From Streptomyces sp. NK15101 (GTDB lineage: Bacteria; Actinomycetota; Actinomycetes; Streptomycetales; Streptomycetaceae), in contig NZ_JAINVG010000010.1 in NCBI RefSeq assembly GCF_020400725.1, positions 1 to 64,000 of the forward strand: DNA of 64,000 nt, written 5' to 3'. Within the stretch, counting starts at the first letter, position 1. Each line of letters starts with the position of its first letter. The position numbers were made by a program, and so were the translations under genes. The notes beneath the pieces are model-generated. The model searched no databases, was not told the origin of the DNA, and saw only the letters and a program-made list of their open reading frames with translations. Positions 30,786 to 41,555 of this stretch are shown here, in pieces.

Positions 30786-31781
30786 TCAGCCCTGCGGCTC
30801 GGCCTGCTCCGTGTCCGGACGGATGTCGATCCGCCAGCCGGTGAGCCGCGCGGCCAGGCGGGCGTTCTGCCCCTCCTTGCCGATGGCCAGCGACAGCTGG
30901 TAGTCCGGCACCGTCACCCGGGCGGAGCGGGCGGCGAGGTCGACGACCTCGACCTTGGAGACCCGCGCCGGGGAGAGCGCGTTCGCCACCATCTCGGCCG
31001 GGTCGTCCGACCAGTCGACGATGTCGATCTTCTCGCCGAGCAGTTCCGCCATCACGTTGCGGACGCGGCTGCCCATCGGGCCGATGCAGGCGCCCTTGGG
31101 GTTCAGGCCCGAACGGGTGGAACGGACGGCGATCTTGGTGCGGTGACCGGCCTCGCGGGCGATGGCCGCGATCTCGACCGAGCCGTCGGCGATCTCCGGC
31201 ACCTCCAGGGCGAAGAGCTTCTTCACCAGGTTGGGGTGGGTGCGCGAGAGGGTGACGGACGGACCGCGGACACCCTTCGCCACCCGGACGACGTACGTGC
31301 GCAGCCGCAGGCCGTGCGTGTACTCCTCGCCCGGCACCTGCTCCTGCACCGGAAGGATGGCCTCCAGCTTGTCGTCCAGCTTGACGAGGACGTTCTTCGG
31401 GTCCTTGCCCTGCTGCACCACACCGGCGACGACGTCGCCCTCGCGGCGCGCGTACTCGCCGAAGGTCACGTCGTTCTCGGCGTCCCGCAGCCGCTGCTGG
31501 ATGACCTGGCGGGCGGTGCTCGCCGCGATCCGGCCGAAGTCGGACGGGGTGTCGTCGAAGTCCTTGGGCTCCTGGCCCTCCTCCAGGTCGGAGGGGTCCT
31601 CCTTCGCCCACACCGTCACGTGGCCGGTGGCCCGGTTCAGCTCCACGCGCGCGTGGCGGCGGGCGTCGGGGGTGCGGTGGTACGCGATGAGGAGGGCCGA
31701 CTCGATCGCCTCGACCAGCATCTCGAAGGAGATTTCCTTCTCCTGTGCCAAGCCCTTCAGGAGCTTCACGTCGATGTCCAC
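30786..31781 (-). CDS. nusA: Transcription termination/antitermination protein NusA
   Basis: This 331-residue protein binds RNA polymerase and nascent RNA to control pausing and termination. It has the N-terminal polymerase-binding domain ([16 protein letters not shown]), an S1 domain near 130-200 and two KH domains, with [14 protein letters not shown] and [13 protein letters not shown] as their GXXG loops. It lacks the C-terminal acidic repeats of the E. coli protein, normal for actinobacteria. GTG 31781 lies 2 bp after the rimP stop, so the two are coupled. Confidence 0.97.
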   Translation of the reverse strand: MDIDVKLLKGLAQEKEISFEMLVEAIESALLIAYHRTPDARRHARVELNRATGHVTVWAKEDPSDLEEGQEPKDFDDTPSDFGRIAASTARQVIQQRLRDAENDVTFGEYARREGDVVAGVVQQGKDPKNVLVKLDDKLEAILPVQEQVPGEEYTHGLRLRTYVVRVAKGVRGPSVTLSRTHPNLVKKLFALEVPEIADGSVEIAAIAREAGHRTKIAVRSTRSGLNPKGACIGPMGSRVRNVMAELLGEKIDIVDWSDDPAEMVANALSPARVSKVEVVDLAARSARVTVPDYQLSLAIGKEGQNARLAARLTGWRIDIRPDTEQAEPQG

Positions 31782-31783
31782 GG

Positions 31784-32281
31784 CTACGCCTCCTCTTCCT
31801 TCTTGTCCTTGCGGTTGAACTCGATCTCGACACGCGCCTTGGCGATGTCGGCGAAAGCGACCCGGCGGGCGGTGGGCTTGCGCCCCTTCACGCCCGGCAC
31901 CTCCATGTCGAGGCCGTCCTCGTCCACGGCCAGGATGCGCGCGACCAGGTCGCCGCCCTCGGCGAGCTGCAGCTTCACCAGGCGGCCGGTGGCGCGCACG
32001 TAGTGGCGGTGCTCGGTGAGGGGGCGCTCGGCGCCGGGGGAGCTGACTTCGAGGACGTACTCGCCGTCGCCCATCGCGTCGGTCTCGTCGAGCTTCGCGG
32101 AGATCTCACGGCTCAGCTCGGCGCAGACGTCCAGCTCCACGCCCTCGTCCGAGTCGACGACGATCCGCAGCAGTCCGCGGCGGCCGGCCCGGGACACCTC
32201 GATCTCTTCCAGATCCAGGTCCTTCGCGGCGACGAGCGGCTCCACGAGTCCGCGCAGCCTGTCGCTCTGGGTGGTGCTCAT
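31784..32281 (-). CDS. rimP: Ribosome maturation factor RimP
   Basis: This 165-residue protein is needed for 30S maturation. It carries [20 protein letters not shown] and [17 protein letters not shown] in the N-terminal domain, the ending [16 protein letters not shown] and a C-terminal SH3-like domain with an acidic/basic tail. ATG 32281 has GAGGAG 9 bp upstream. It begins the rimP-nusA-ylxR-infB transcript. The 168-bp gap to the divergent lipoprotein gene must hold its promoter; I see no clear consensus there. Confidence 0.96.
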   Translation of the reverse strand: MSTTQSDRLRGLVEPLVAAKDLDLEEIEVSRAGRRGLLRIVVDSDEGVELDVCAELSREISAKLDETDAMGDGEYVLEVSSPGAERPLTEHRHYVRATGRLVKLQLAEGGDLVARILAVDEDGLDMEVPGVKGRKPTARRVAFADIAKARVEIEFNRKDKKEEEA

Positions 32282-32449
32282 CCGGGTGACTCCTCGGCCG
32301 CGTGTGCTGTTGTGGGTTCGTCGCGTGTCAGACCAAAGGGTATCCGGTCCGGGAGGGTGTTGCCGTCCATCGCCCCGGGGCCCGCGGGTACGCTCGCCTG
32401 CGGTGATCTCGACGATCTTCGACGACGGACGGCAGCCGAGGGAGAAGGC

Positions 32450-33049
32450 GTGACGACGACGGGCAGGCGCGCACTCCTCGTGGCGGGTGCGGCGGCGGGC
32501 GTGACCGCCCTGGCGGGCTGCACCTCCTCCCCCGGCGGGCAGGCCCGGCGGCCGAGCCCCGCCGAACTGGAGGCCGAACGGGTGGCGCGCGCCGAGGCGT
32601 CCCTGCGGCTGCGGTCGGTGACCGCCGCGCGCGGCCTGCTGGAACGTTACGACGCGACGCTCGCCGCCCACCCCTCCCTGGCCCCCCGGCTGACCCCGCT
32701 GCGGCAGGCGGTGGCGGCCCACGCGAAGGCCCTCGGCGAGGGCGGCACGGCGGTGGAGCCCGCCGCGGCGACGCCCGCGGGCCCCTCCCCGGCGGCCTCC
32801 GCCGTCGGCGCCTCCGCGTCCGCCCCGGCTCCGGCCTCCGGGAGATCCACGGCCCCCGCCGCGCCCGTTCGGGTGGCGGCCGAGCCCCGGGCCGCCCTCG
32901 GGGAGCTCGCCGCCGCCGAGCGCACGGCCTCCGACGGCCACACGGCCGCGCTGCTCACCGCCCCGCCCGAGTACGCCCGGCTGCTCGCCTCCGTCGCGGC
33001 GGCCGGCGCCGCCCACGCCTACCTGCTGACCGAAGGAGCACGGGCATGA
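32450..33049 (+). CDS. Putative Tat-type lipoprotein, operon partner of a ferritin-like protein
   Basis: This 199-residue secreted lipoprotein starts TTTGRRALLVAGAAAGVTA, a twin-arginine-like signal, followed by the lipobox LAGC. The mature part is Ala/Pro-rich with two helical blocks separated by a low-complexity Ala/Pro/Ser linker. GTG 32450 has GGGAGAAGG close upstream. The stop overlaps the next ATG (ATGA), so it is translationally coupled to the DUF4439 gene. Function unknown; a joint role at the cell surface is suggested only by the coupling. Confidence 0.85.
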   Translation: MTTTGRRALLVAGAAAGVTALAGCTSSPGGQARRPSPAELEAERVARAEASLRLRSVTAARGLLERYDATLAAHPSLAPRLTPLRQAVAAHAKALGEGGTAVEPAAATPAGPSPAASAVGASASAPAPASGRSTAPAAPVRVAAEPRAALGELAAAERTASDGHTAALLTAPPEYARLLASVAAAGAAHAYLLTEGARA

Positions 33050-33477
33050 GCGCCCTCGACGCGACCCAGGCCGCGCTGGCCGCCGAGCACGCCGCGGTGT
33101 ACGGGTACGGGGTCGTCGGCGGCCGGATCGGCACCGAGCGGCGGGCCGAGGCCACCGCCGCGTACGAGGCGCACCGGGCGCGCCGGGACGCGCTGCGCCG
33201 GACCGTGCGGGACCTCGGCGGGACGCCGGTGGCGGCGGAGGCCGCGTACGAGCTGCCGTTCCGGGTCGCCGACCCGGCCGGCGCGGTGCGGCTCGCGGCG
33301 GTCCTGGAGGACCGGGTGGCCGGGGTGTACTCCGACCTCGTCCGGGCCACCGGGGGCCGCGCGCGCGGAGAGGCGGCCGCCGCGCTCCGGGAGGCGGCCG
33401 TACGCGCCGTCCGCTGGCGCGGCAGCGACGTAACCTTTCCTGGGCTCGCCGAGCGGGTAGGGCCTGTCCGGCCCTGA
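33046..33477 (+). CDS. DUF4439 ferritin-like domain protein
   Basis: This 143-residue all-helical protein matches the DUF4439 ferritin-like family: ATQAALAAEHAAVYGYGVVG at the N terminus, then an Arg-rich second helix and PVAAEAAYELPF. The glutamate/histidine pair AAEHA is typical of the first metal-binding helix. No iron ligand set can be confirmed by eye. ATG 33046 overlaps the upstream lipoprotein gene. The next gene begins 49 bp downstream. Confidence 0.9.
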   Translation: MSALDATQAALAAEHAAVYGYGVVGGRIGTERRAEATAAYEAHRARRDALRRTVRDLGGTPVAAEAAYELPFRVADPAGAVRLAAVLEDRVAGVYSDLVRATGGRARGEAAAALREAAVRAVRWRGSDVTFPGLAERVGPVRP

Positions 33478-33526
33478 TCCGAAAGCCGGGCCCCAGTCCC
33501 GCCCCGACCGAAGGAACAACGCACGC

Positions 33527-34426
33527 ATGGGTTTCGAACCGCCGCAGCGACTGGCCAGGACGCTCGGCGAGACGTACGGGGACGCCGCGGCGGCCGAGTG
33601 GCTCGGGGAGCTGCCGGAGCTCGCCGGCCGGGCGCTCGACCGGGCGTCCCTGGACAGCGAGCGGGTGATGGCCCCCGGCGGGCGGAGCAGCCTGGTCGTG
33701 CTCGTCCGGCGCTCCGACGGCTCTCCCGCCGCGCTCAAGATCGCGCCGCCGTTCACCCGTCCGGACCTGGAGCGGGACGCGCTGGCGCACTGGAACGGCT
33801 GGGGCGCGGTCCAGCTCCTCGACGAGGCCGGGGAGGGCGCGCTCGTCCTCGAACGGCTCCACCCCGAGGTCTCGCTGCGCTCCCTGCCGGAGGCGAAGGC
33901 GCTCCTGGAGGCGGCCGGCACCGTGCGCAAGCTCTGGGTCGAGCCCCCGGCGGAGCACGGCTTCGAGACGGCGGCGGAGCGGACGGCCCGGCAGGCGGAG
34001 GCGATGGAGCCGTACCGTGCGGACCCGGCGACCGCGGAACTGACCGCGGCGGCGCTCGCGGCCCGCGAGGAGCTGGTGGCGGGCGACGCGGAGACGGTGC
34101 TGCTGCACGGGAACTTCCGGCAGGGCAAGGTCCTCGCCGGCGACCGGACGCCCTGGCTGGCCGTCGGCCCCGAGCCGCTGGTGGGCGAGCGGTCCTACGA
34201 CCTCGCCCGGCTCGTACGGGACCGGGTCGAGGACCTGGTGGCCGCCTCCTCGGGCGCCTCGGCGGCCCGGCGGCGGGTCAACAAGCTGGCGGACTCCCTG
34301 GACCTGGACCGGGAGCGGCTGCGCGGCTGGAGCCTGTTCCGCGCGGTCGAGTCGGGGACGCGGGCGCTGACGGCGGGGCGGCGGCAGGACGCCGAATTGC
34401 TCCTCGAGTTCGCGAGCTGGCTGTAG
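33527..34426 (+). CDS. Aminoglycoside phosphotransferase-fold protein lacking catalytic residues
   Basis: This 299-residue protein has the layout of the APH(6)/hydroxyurea phosphotransferase family. The ATP-binding lysine is kept in AALKIAPP (Lys about 71), as is the pairing Glu in LERDALAHW. The catalytic loop, normally HGDLHxxN, reads HGNFRQGKVL (194-203), so Asp is Asn and Asn is Lys. The metal-binding IDPKP segment reads VGPEP, replacing the Asp with Gly. It is therefore likely a pseudokinase. ATG 33527 has GAAGGAA about 11 bp upstream. A role with the adjacent SPFH protein is inference. Confidence 0.88.
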   Translation: MGFEPPQRLARTLGETYGDAAAAEWLGELPELAGRALDRASLDSERVMAPGGRSSLVVLVRRSDGSPAALKIAPPFTRPDLERDALAHWNGWGAVQLLDEAGEGALVLERLHPEVSLRSLPEAKALLEAAGTVRKLWVEPPAEHGFETAAERTARQAEAMEPYRADPATAELTAAALAAREELVAGDAETVLLHGNFRQGKVLAGDRTPWLAVGPEPLVGERSYDLARLVRDRVEDLVAASSGASAARRRVNKLADSLDLDRERLRGWSLFRAVESGTRALTAGRRQDAELLLEFASWL

Positions 34427-34468
34427 GGGAATACCCTTTTTGTACTGTTCGGCTCGATCCAGGGGGCC

Positions 34469-35422
34469 GTGATGATGCAAGAGCTGCTGATGGCGGCGGC
34501 CGGCGCGGCCGCGGCGGCCGCCGTGTACGCGGGTGCGGCGGCGCGCGTGGTCAAGCAGTACGAGCGCGGCGTCGTCTTCCGCTTCGGCCGGCTGCGCGAC
34601 GACATCCGCTCCCCCGGCTTCACGATGATCGTTCCGGTCATCGACCGGCTGCACAAGGTGAACATGCAGATCGTCACCATGCCCGTGCCCGCGCAGGAGG
34701 GCATCACCCGCGACAACGTGACGGTACGGGTCGACGCCGTCGTCTACTTCAAGGTCGTCGACGCGGCCGACGCGCTGGTCCGGGTCGAGGACTACAAGTT
34801 CGCCGTCTCCCAGATGGCGCAGACCTCGCTGCGGTCCATCATCGGCAAGAGCGACCTCGACGACCTGCTGTCCAACCGGGAGAAGCTCAACCAGGGCCTC
34901 GAGCTGATGCTCGACAGCCCGGCGATGGGCTGGGGCGTCGCCATCGACCGCGTCGAGATCAAGGACGTCTCCCTGCCCGAGACGATGAAGCGCTCCATGG
35001 CCCGGCAGGCCGAGGCGGACCGGGAACGGCGGGCGCGGCTGATCAACGCGGACGCGGAGCTCCAGGCCTCGAAGAAGCTGGCGGAGGCGGCGGGCGTGAT
35101 GTCCGACCAGCCGGCGGCGCTGCAGCTGCGGCTGCTGCAGACGGTGATGGCGGTGTCCGCGGAGAAGAACTCGACGCTGGTCCTGCCGATTCCGGTGGAA
35201 CTGCTGCGGTTCCTGGAGCGGGCGACGCCGGGGAGTGCCGCTTCGGAGGCGGAGCAGGCGCCCACGGCACCGGCGGTGCCGCCGCCGTCGCTGACACCGT
35301 TGACGCCGCTGTCGGCGCCGCTGAGCGAGGCGTACCTGAAGGGGCGGGCGGCGGCGGAGGAGGCGGTCGAGGACCTGACGGGCTCCTCGGTGGAGCCCAC
35401 CCACAGGGACGCCGACACCTGA
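34469..35422 (+). CDS. SPFH/band 7 (slipin-type) membrane protein
   Basis: This 317-residue protein has an N-terminal Ala-rich hydrophobic segment (about 5-24), the band-7 opening QYERGVVFRFGRL, a central SPFH domain (GITRDNVTVRVDAVVYFKV) and a helical region MKRSMARQAEADRERRARLI typical of slipins. After about 250 the tail is Pro/Ser/Glu-rich. Slipins assemble in membrane microdomains. Translation may start at GTG 34469 or ATG 34472 or 34475; AGGGGG at 34461-34466 best fits the last. A chimeric repeat follows the stop. Confidence 0.93.
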   Translation: MMMQELLMAAAGAAAAAAVYAGAAARVVKQYERGVVFRFGRLRDDIRSPGFTMIVPVIDRLHKVNMQIVTMPVPAQEGITRDNVTVRVDAVVYFKVVDAADALVRVEDYKFAVSQMAQTSLRSIIGKSDLDDLLSNREKLNQGLELMLDSPAMGWGVAIDRVEIKDVSLPETMKRSMARQAEADRERRARLINADAELQASKKLAEAAGVMSDQPAALQLRLLQTVMAVSAEKNSTLVLPIPVELLRFLERATPGSAASEAEQAPTAPAVPPPSLTPLTPLSAPLSEAYLKGRAAAEEAVEDLTGSSVEPTHRDADT

Positions 35423-35431
35423 CGGGCCCCC

Positions 35432-35539
35432 GTTGTGGGCGGTCGTTCCGCCGGGGCGTGCCCACCCCCTCGGGCCCCCGTTGTGGGCAGTCGTTCCGCT
35501 GGGGCAAGGGGGTCCCCCCTGCGGGACGATTGCCCACAC
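35432..35539. repeat. Chimeric copy C of the dispersed hairpin element
   Basis: 35432-35468 is a truncated left arm (TTGTGGGCGGTCGTTCCG). 35481-35505 is a second left half-arm; 35521-35539 is a right half-arm (GCGGGACGATTGCCCACAC). Between them, 35505-35520 carries CAAGGGGGTCCCCCCT, identical to the start of the unrelated repeat at 37317. It lies between convergent SPFH and proS genes. Confidence 0.75.
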
Positions 35540-35591
35540 GGCGGGTGGGCCGGGGCACCGCCCCGCCGGGTGCGGGGCCGCGCCGGGGTGG

Positions 35592-37295
35592 TCAGGACGT
35601 GAGGCGGGTGAGGGCCTCGGCGACCGTCAGTTCCTCGCGCTCCCCCGTGCGGCGGTCCTTGAGCTCCACCACGCCCTCGCCCGAGCGACGGCCCGCGACG
35701 AGGATCTTCGGGACGCCCATGAGCTCCGCGTCGGTGAACTTGACGCCCGGGGAGACGCCCGCGCGGTCGTCGACGAGGACGCGCAGACCGGCGGCGGCCA
35801 GCTTGTCGGAGACCTCGAGGGCCAGCTCGGTCTGGAGCGCCTTGCCGGCGGCGACGACGTGGACGTCGGCGGGGGCGACCTCGGCCGGCCAGCACAGGCC
35901 CTTCTCGTCGGCGGTCTGCTCGGCGAGGGCCGCGACCGCGCGGGAGACGCCGATGCCGTACGAGCCCATGGTCACGCGGACCGGCTTGCCGTTCTGGCCG
36001 AGGACGTCGAGCTTGAGGGCGTCGGCGTACTTGCGGCCCAGCTGGAAGATGTGGCCGATCTCGATGGCGCGGTCCAGCTTGAGGCCGGTGCCGCACTTGG
36101 GGCACGGGTCGCCCTCCTGGACGACGACGACGTCGACGTACTCGGTGACCTCGAAGTCACGGCCCACGACGACGTTCTTCGCGTGCATGCCCTCCTTGTT
36201 GGCACCCGTGATCCACGCGGTGCCGGGCGCCACGCGCGGGTCGGCGATGTAGGTGACCTTCTCCAGGCCCTGGGGGCCGACGTAGCCGCGGACGAGGTCG
36301 GGGCGCTGTGCGAAGTCCTCCTCCGTCACCAGCTCGACGGTGGCCGTCGGGCCGAAGTGCTCCTCGACCTTGTCCATGTCGACCTCGCGGTCGCCGGGGA
36401 CGCCGACGGCGAAGATCTCGCCGTCGACCTTCACCAGGAGGTTCTTCAGGGTCGCGGAGGCGGGCACGCCCAGCGAGGCGGCGAGCGTCTCGATGGTGGG
36501 GGTGTCGGGGGTCGGGATCTCCTCGGCGGCGGGGACCGCGGCGCCGTCGACCGGCTTCACCGCCTGGTACACCGCTTCGGTGTTCGCGGCGAAGTCGCAG
36601 TTCGGGCAGTCGGCGAAGGTGTCCTCGCCGGCCTCGGCGGGGGCGAGGAACTCCTCGGACTTCGAGCCGCCCATGGCGCCGGCGGTGGCGGCGACGATCC
36701 GGTAGTCGAGGCCGAGGCGCTCGAAGACGCGCCGGTAGGCCTGGCGGTGCAGGGCGTAGGACTGCGCGAGGCCCTCGTCCTCGGTGTCGAAGGAGTACGA
36801 GTCCTTCATGAGGAACTCGCGGCCGCGCAGGATGCCGGCGCGGGGGCGGGCCTCGTCGCGGAACTTGGTCTGGATCTGGTACAGGATGACCGGCAGGTCC
36901 TTGTAGGACGAGCACTGGTCCTTGACCAGGAGGGTGAAGATCTCCTCGTGGGTGGGGCCGAGGAGGTAGTCGCCGCCCTTGCGGTCCTGGAGGCGGAAGA
37001 GCTCGGCGCCGTACTCGTCCCAGCGGCCGGTGGCCTCGTAGGGCTCGCGGGGCAGCAGCGCGGGCAGGGAGACCTCCTGGGCGCCGATGGCGTCCATCTC
37101 CTCGCGGACGATCCGCTCGACGTTGGCGAGGACCTTCTTGCCCAGGGGCAGCCAGCTCCAGATGCCGGCGGCGGTGCGGCGGACGTAGCCGGCGCGGACG
37201 AGGAGCTTGTGGCTGAGGACCTCGGCGTCCGCCGGGTCGTCGCGCAGCGTCTTCGCCATCAACTGGGACATGCGCTGGACCGGTGCGTTGGCCAT
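35592..37295 (-). CDS. proS: Prolyl-tRNA synthetase, bacterial type with editing domain
   Basis: This 567-residue class II synthetase charges tRNA-Pro. Motif 1 region [14 protein letters not shown], motif 2 [20 protein letters not shown] and motif 3 [17 protein letters not shown] are present. The insertion between motifs 2 and 3 (about residues 225-400) is the INS editing domain that clears Ala-tRNA-Pro. The C-terminal anticodon-binding domain follows. ATG 37295 has AGGAG 10 bp upstream; the frame runs 27 bp further up without a better start. Confidence 0.97.
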   Translation of the reverse strand: MANAPVQRMSQLMAKTLRDDPADAEVLSHKLLVRAGYVRRTAAGIWSWLPLGKKVLANVERIVREEMDAIGAQEVSLPALLPREPYEATGRWDEYGAELFRLQDRKGGDYLLGPTHEEIFTLLVKDQCSSYKDLPVILYQIQTKFRDEARPRAGILRGREFLMKDSYSFDTEDEGLAQSYALHRQAYRRVFERLGLDYRIVAATAGAMGGSKSEEFLAPAEAGEDTFADCPNCDFAANTEAVYQAVKPVDGAAVPAAEEIPTPDTPTIETLAASLGVPASATLKNLLVKVDGEIFAVGVPGDREVDMDKVEEHFGPTATVELVTEEDFAQRPDLVRGYVGPQGLEKVTYIADPRVAPGTAWITGANKEGMHAKNVVVGRDFEVTEYVDVVVVQEGDPCPKCGTGLKLDRAIEIGHIFQLGRKYADALKLDVLGQNGKPVRVTMGSYGIGVSRAVAALAEQTADEKGLCWPAEVAPADVHVVAAGKALQTELALEVSDKLAAAGLRVLVDDRAGVSPGVKFTDAELMGVPKILVAGRRSGEGVVELKDRRTGEREELTVAEALTRLTS

Positions 37296-37316
37296 GGTTC
37301 TCGTACTCCTGTGCCG

Positions 37317-37368
37317 GGACAAGGGGGTCCCCCCTGCTCGAGCGAAGCCGAGAGCCAGGGGGAGGTGA
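37317..37368. repeat. Streptomyces-type intergenic hairpin repeat upstream of proS
   Basis: The element runs CAAGGGGGTCCCCCCTGC, then a core CTCGAGCGAAGCCGAG and CAGGGGG. CCCCCTG pairs with CAGGGGG outside a CTCG/CGAG inner stem. I recall similar sequences from intergenic regions of other streptomycetes. Here it lies between the GNAT stop (37408) and the proS start (37295). Confidence 0.65.
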
Positions 37369-37407
37369 TGGCCCCGAGGTTAGCCGGGCCGCCCCTGGCA
37401 GGAGAAA

Positions 37408-37953
37408 TCAGTTCCGGCGCTTGAGGGGCAGCGGGGCGCCCATCACGGCGTACGGGCGGGGGGCGCTCGGGAAGTGGACCTGACGGGCGAGGTCGACGTA
37501 GCCGAGGGCCCGGTAGAGACCGCGGGCGGGGCTGTCGGTGTCGATCGCGGAGAGGATGGAGCGCGGTTCGGCGGCGGTGTCGGTGATGGTGGTGATCAGC
37601 GCGCGGCCGACGCCCCGGCCCTGGAAGTCGGGGTGGACGTGGAGCTCGGTGATGACGAAGGAGTCGTCGAGCCAGTCCGCGGTGCCGGTGGCCCGCAGGT
37701 ACGCCTCGACGACGGTGGACCACCAGTGGGCGCGGTCGTTGGGCATCCCGTACACGAAGCCGACGAGCCGTCCGTCGGGGGTGGTGGCCCCGTAGGCGCG
37801 GGCGCCGGGGCTGAGGAGGTGGCGCAGCACGATGTGGCGGCGTACGGCGACCTCACCCGCGTCCAGGCCGAAGGCGAGCGCCTGCACGGCGAGGGCCTCG
37901 TCCACCCGGGCGGCGAGATTGACCGGACCGATCTCGATCTCTGCGTCATCCAT
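37408..37953 (-). CDS. GNAT family N-acetyltransferase
   Basis: This 181-residue acetyltransferase has the GNAT signature: motif A FVITELHVHPDFQGRGVG supplies the acetyl-CoA pyrophosphate loop, and ARGLYRALGYVDLARQ is motif B. Substrate unknown. ATG 37953 is preferred to the GTG nine bases upstream because AGGGTG lies about 8 bp before it. It is followed at 42 bp by a second acetyltransferase gene on the same strand (upstream). Confidence 0.92.
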   Translation of the reverse strand: MDDAEIEIGPVNLAARVDEALAVQALAFGLDAGEVAVRRHIVLRHLLSPGARAYGATTPDGRLVGFVYGMPNDRAHWWSTVVEAYLRATGTADWLDDSFVITELHVHPDFQGRGVGRALITTITDTAAEPRSILSAIDTDSPARGLYRALGYVDLARQVHFPSAPRPYAVMGAPLPLKRRN

Positions 37954-37995
37954 GCGGCGCACCCTACAAGCGCCCGCCCGTCTCGGGACAGCGCG

Positions 37996-38841
37996 TCAGA
38001 ACAGGACGCTCATGAAGGCGCCGGTCTCGCGGAAGCCGACGCGGCGGTACGCGGCCCTCGCCGGGGTGTTGTAGTCGTTGACGTACAGGCTGACGACGGG
38101 GGCGACGTCGGCCAGGGCGTACCGGAGGACGGCGGCCATGCCCGTCTCGGAGAGGCCCTTGCCGCGGTGTTCGGGGGCGACCCAGACGCCCTGGATCTGG
38201 CAGGCCTGGCGGGTGGCGGCGCCGATCTCGGCCTTGAAGACGACCTTGCCGTCCTCGATGCGGGCGAAGGAGCGGCCGGAGCCGACGAGTTCGGCGACGC
38301 GGGCCTGGTAGAGCAGTCCGCCGTCGTTGGCGAGCGGGGAGATGCCGACCTCCTCGGTGAACATGGCCACGCAGGCGGGCATGATCACCTCCATCTCGTC
38401 CTTGCGGACGCGGCGCACCAGCGGATCGGGCGCGACCGTGGCGGAGGGCTCCTCGGCGACCATCAGCGGCTGGTGGGCCCTGACGTCCCTCGCGGGGCCC
38501 CAGCTGGGCTCCAGGAGCCGCCACAGCTCGCCGGTGGCCTCGGCGGGGCCGACGATCGAGGAGCAGCGGCGGCCGATCCTGCGGGCCCGGTCGGCGAAGG
38601 CGCGGACGGCCTGGGGGGTGGCGCAGATGGGGACCAGGTTGGCGCCGGAGTAGCAGAGCGAGCGCAGTCTGCCCCCGGTGTACCAGCCCCACATCTCGCC
38701 GCCGAGGCGCCAGGGATCGAGTCCGGCGACCTGGACGCGGGCGGTCACGAAGGCGTTCTCTACGGGGGCGCTCTCCAGGACGGCGAGGGCGGCGCCGAGA
38801 TCGGCGGGTTCGAGGACCCGAGTGGTGGTCTCTGTCAGCAC
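37996..38841 (-). CDS. DUF4081/GNAT family N-acetyltransferase
   Basis: This 281-residue protein has an N-terminal DUF4081-like domain (1-130; VTARVQVAGLDPW) and a C-terminal GNAT domain with motif A IQGVWVAPEHRGKGLSETGM and motif B NTPARAAYRRVGFRETGAF. The combination occurs widely in actinobacteria next to ispG/dxr. Substrate not known. GTG 38841 is used, with GAGGCCCC upstream. It is a separate unit from ispG because a strong hairpin lies between. Confidence 0.92.
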   Translation of the reverse strand: MLTETTTRVLEPADLGAALAVLESAPVENAFVTARVQVAGLDPWRLGGEMWGWYTGGRLRSLCYSGANLVPICATPQAVRAFADRARRIGRRCSSIVGPAEATGELWRLLEPSWGPARDVRAHQPLMVAEEPSATVAPDPLVRRVRKDEMEVIMPACVAMFTEEVGISPLANDGGLLYQARVAELVGSGRSFARIEDGKVVFKAEIGAATRQACQIQGVWVAPEHRGKGLSETGMAAVLRYALADVAPVVSLYVNDYNTPARAAYRRVGFRETGAFMSVLF

Positions 38842-38917
38842 GAGGGGGCCTCACGGGACGGATCTGCTGGTCTCCGCACTGTACCCCCGTGCGCTGCGGC
38901 GGGGCCCGTCGCGAACG

Positions 38918-38953
38918 CGAAGCCCCTCCGCCGGGTGGGGCGGAGGGGCTTCG
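38918..38953 (-). terminator. ispG terminator hairpin
   Basis: A 15-bp perfect stem (38918-38932 with 38939-38953) with a GGGTGG loop lies 30 bp past the ispG stop on the minus strand. Confidence 0.85.
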
Positions 38954-38983
38954 GCGTGGTTCCGGGAGGGGTGCCGGGGAGGG

Positions 38984-40141
<1,158 letters not shown>

Positions 40142-40206
40142 CTGAAGTGCAACCTCAAGGTTGTGCGTCGGCGGGCTCAGGGTTCCGAGGTTACCGCCCC
40201 GGGGGC

Positions 40207-40238
40207 GGGGGGCCGGACACCACCGGGTGCGGCCCCCC
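40207..40238 (-). terminator. Hairpin downstream of the rseP-like gene
   Basis: GGGGGGCCG (40207-40215) pairs with CGGCCCCCC (40230-40238) with a weak CAC/GTG continuation. It starts 6 bp past the stop of the site-2 protease gene. Confidence 0.6.
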
Positions 40239-40244
40239 TGGGAA

Positions 40245-41555
40245 CTACGTCAGTTTCACCGGGTTGACGATGTCGGCGGCGAGGACGAGCAGCGTGAAGC
40301 AGACGAAGACGCCGGCCACCACGTAGGCGGCGGGCATCAGCTTGGCCACGTCGAACGGGCCCGGGTCGGGGCGCTTGAAGATCCGGGCCGTGTGGCGGCG
40401 GACGGACTCCCACAGGGCGCCCGCGATGTGGCCGCCGTCGAGCGGCAGCAGCGGGAGCATGTTGAACAGGAACAGCGAGACGTTGAAGTACACCAGCAGG
40501 TTCATGAACATGACGAGGATCCGCTCGGGCGGGGCGTCGACGGTCATGAGTTCGCCGGTGATCCGGGCGGCGCCCAGCACTCCGACGGGCGAGTCCTCGG
40601 CGCGCTTGCCGTCGCCGAAGGTGGCGTCCCAGAGGCCGGGGATCTTGCCGGGCAGGGCGATCACCGAATGGACGCCGTTCTTCAGGAGGGTGGTCATCTC
40701 CTCGGTGGTCTCGCCGAACGTGAGCGCCCTGACCTCCGCCTTCGGCTGGAAGCCGAGGTAGCCGGCGGGCACGTACTCGACCGGCCGGACGACGTTCCCG
40801 TCGGCGTCCTTCTTCTCGACCATGTTGGTGACGAGGGTCGGGTGGAGGTCGATCCGCTGTCCGTCGCGCTCGACGGTGAGGGTGGCGGGGCCGATGGCGG
40901 CGGAGCGGATGCGGTCGGAGAGGACGTCCCAGTCGTTCACCGCCTGCCCGTTCAGGGCGAGGATCTTGTCCCCGTTCCGCAGGCCCGCCTTGAAGGCCGG
41001 GGAGACGGGGTCGCCCGGCCGGCACTCCTGGCGCTTGTCGCTCAGCTTGAGGACGCACTTCTGGACGCCGGCGACCTCGGTCGTCGCCTTCTGCATCCCC
41101 AGCGTCATCATCGAGCCGAAGAACAGGGCCGCCGCCAGGACCAGGTTCATGAACGGTCCGGCGAACATCACGATCACGCGCTTCCACGGCCTGCGCGTGT
41201 AGAACAGCCGGGTCTCGTCGCCGGGCTGGAGCTCCTCGTACGAGGCCTCGCGGGCGTCCTCGATCATGGAGCGCCAGGGCGAGGTGGAGCGGGCCTCGAT
41301 CCTGCCGTCCTTGCCCGGCGGGAACATGCCGATCATGCGGATGTAGCCGCCGGCCGGGATGGCCTTGAGGCCGTACTCGGTGTCGCCGCGCTTCCTCGAC
41401 CAGATCGTGGGACCGAAGCCGACCATGTACTGCGGCACGCGGATGCCGAAGAGCTTGGCCGTGGAGAGGTGGCCGAGCTCGTGCCACGCGATGGAGACGA
41501 GGAGGCCGAGGGCGAACAGCACGATGCCCAGGGCGTACAGGAGCATTTCGGTCAT
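40245..41555 (-). CDS. Site-2 intramembrane zinc metalloprotease, RseP/RIP family
   Basis: This 436-residue integral membrane protease cleaves membrane-spanning regulators such as anti-sigma factors. The zinc motif HELGH is at 25-29 in helix 1, and the second site [12 protein letters not shown] is in the C-terminal helix. A PDZ domain lies between ([19 protein letters not shown]). The FGIRV and GFGPTIWS motifs are typical. ATG 41555 overlaps the dxr stop as ATGA. RseP next to dxr and ispG is a conserved bacterial order. Confidence 0.95.
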   Translation of the reverse strand: MTEMLLYALGIVLFALGLLVSIAWHELGHLSTAKLFGIRVPQYMVGFGPTIWSRKRGDTEYGLKAIPAGGYIRMIGMFPPGKDGRIEARSTSPWRSMIEDAREASYEELQPGDETRLFYTRRPWKRVIVMFAGPFMNLVLAAALFFGSMMTLGMQKATTEVAGVQKCVLKLSDKRQECRPGDPVSPAFKAGLRNGDKILALNGQAVNDWDVLSDRIRSAAIGPATLTVERDGQRIDLHPTLVTNMVEKKDADGNVVRPVEYVPAGYLGFQPKAEVRALTFGETTEEMTTLLKNGVHSVIALPGKIPGLWDATFGDGKRAEDSPVGVLGAARITGELMTVDAPPERILVMFMNLLVYFNVSLFLFNMLPLLPLDGGHIAGALWESVRRHTARIFKRPDPGPFDVAKLMPAAYVVAGVFVCFTLLVLAADIVNPVKLT

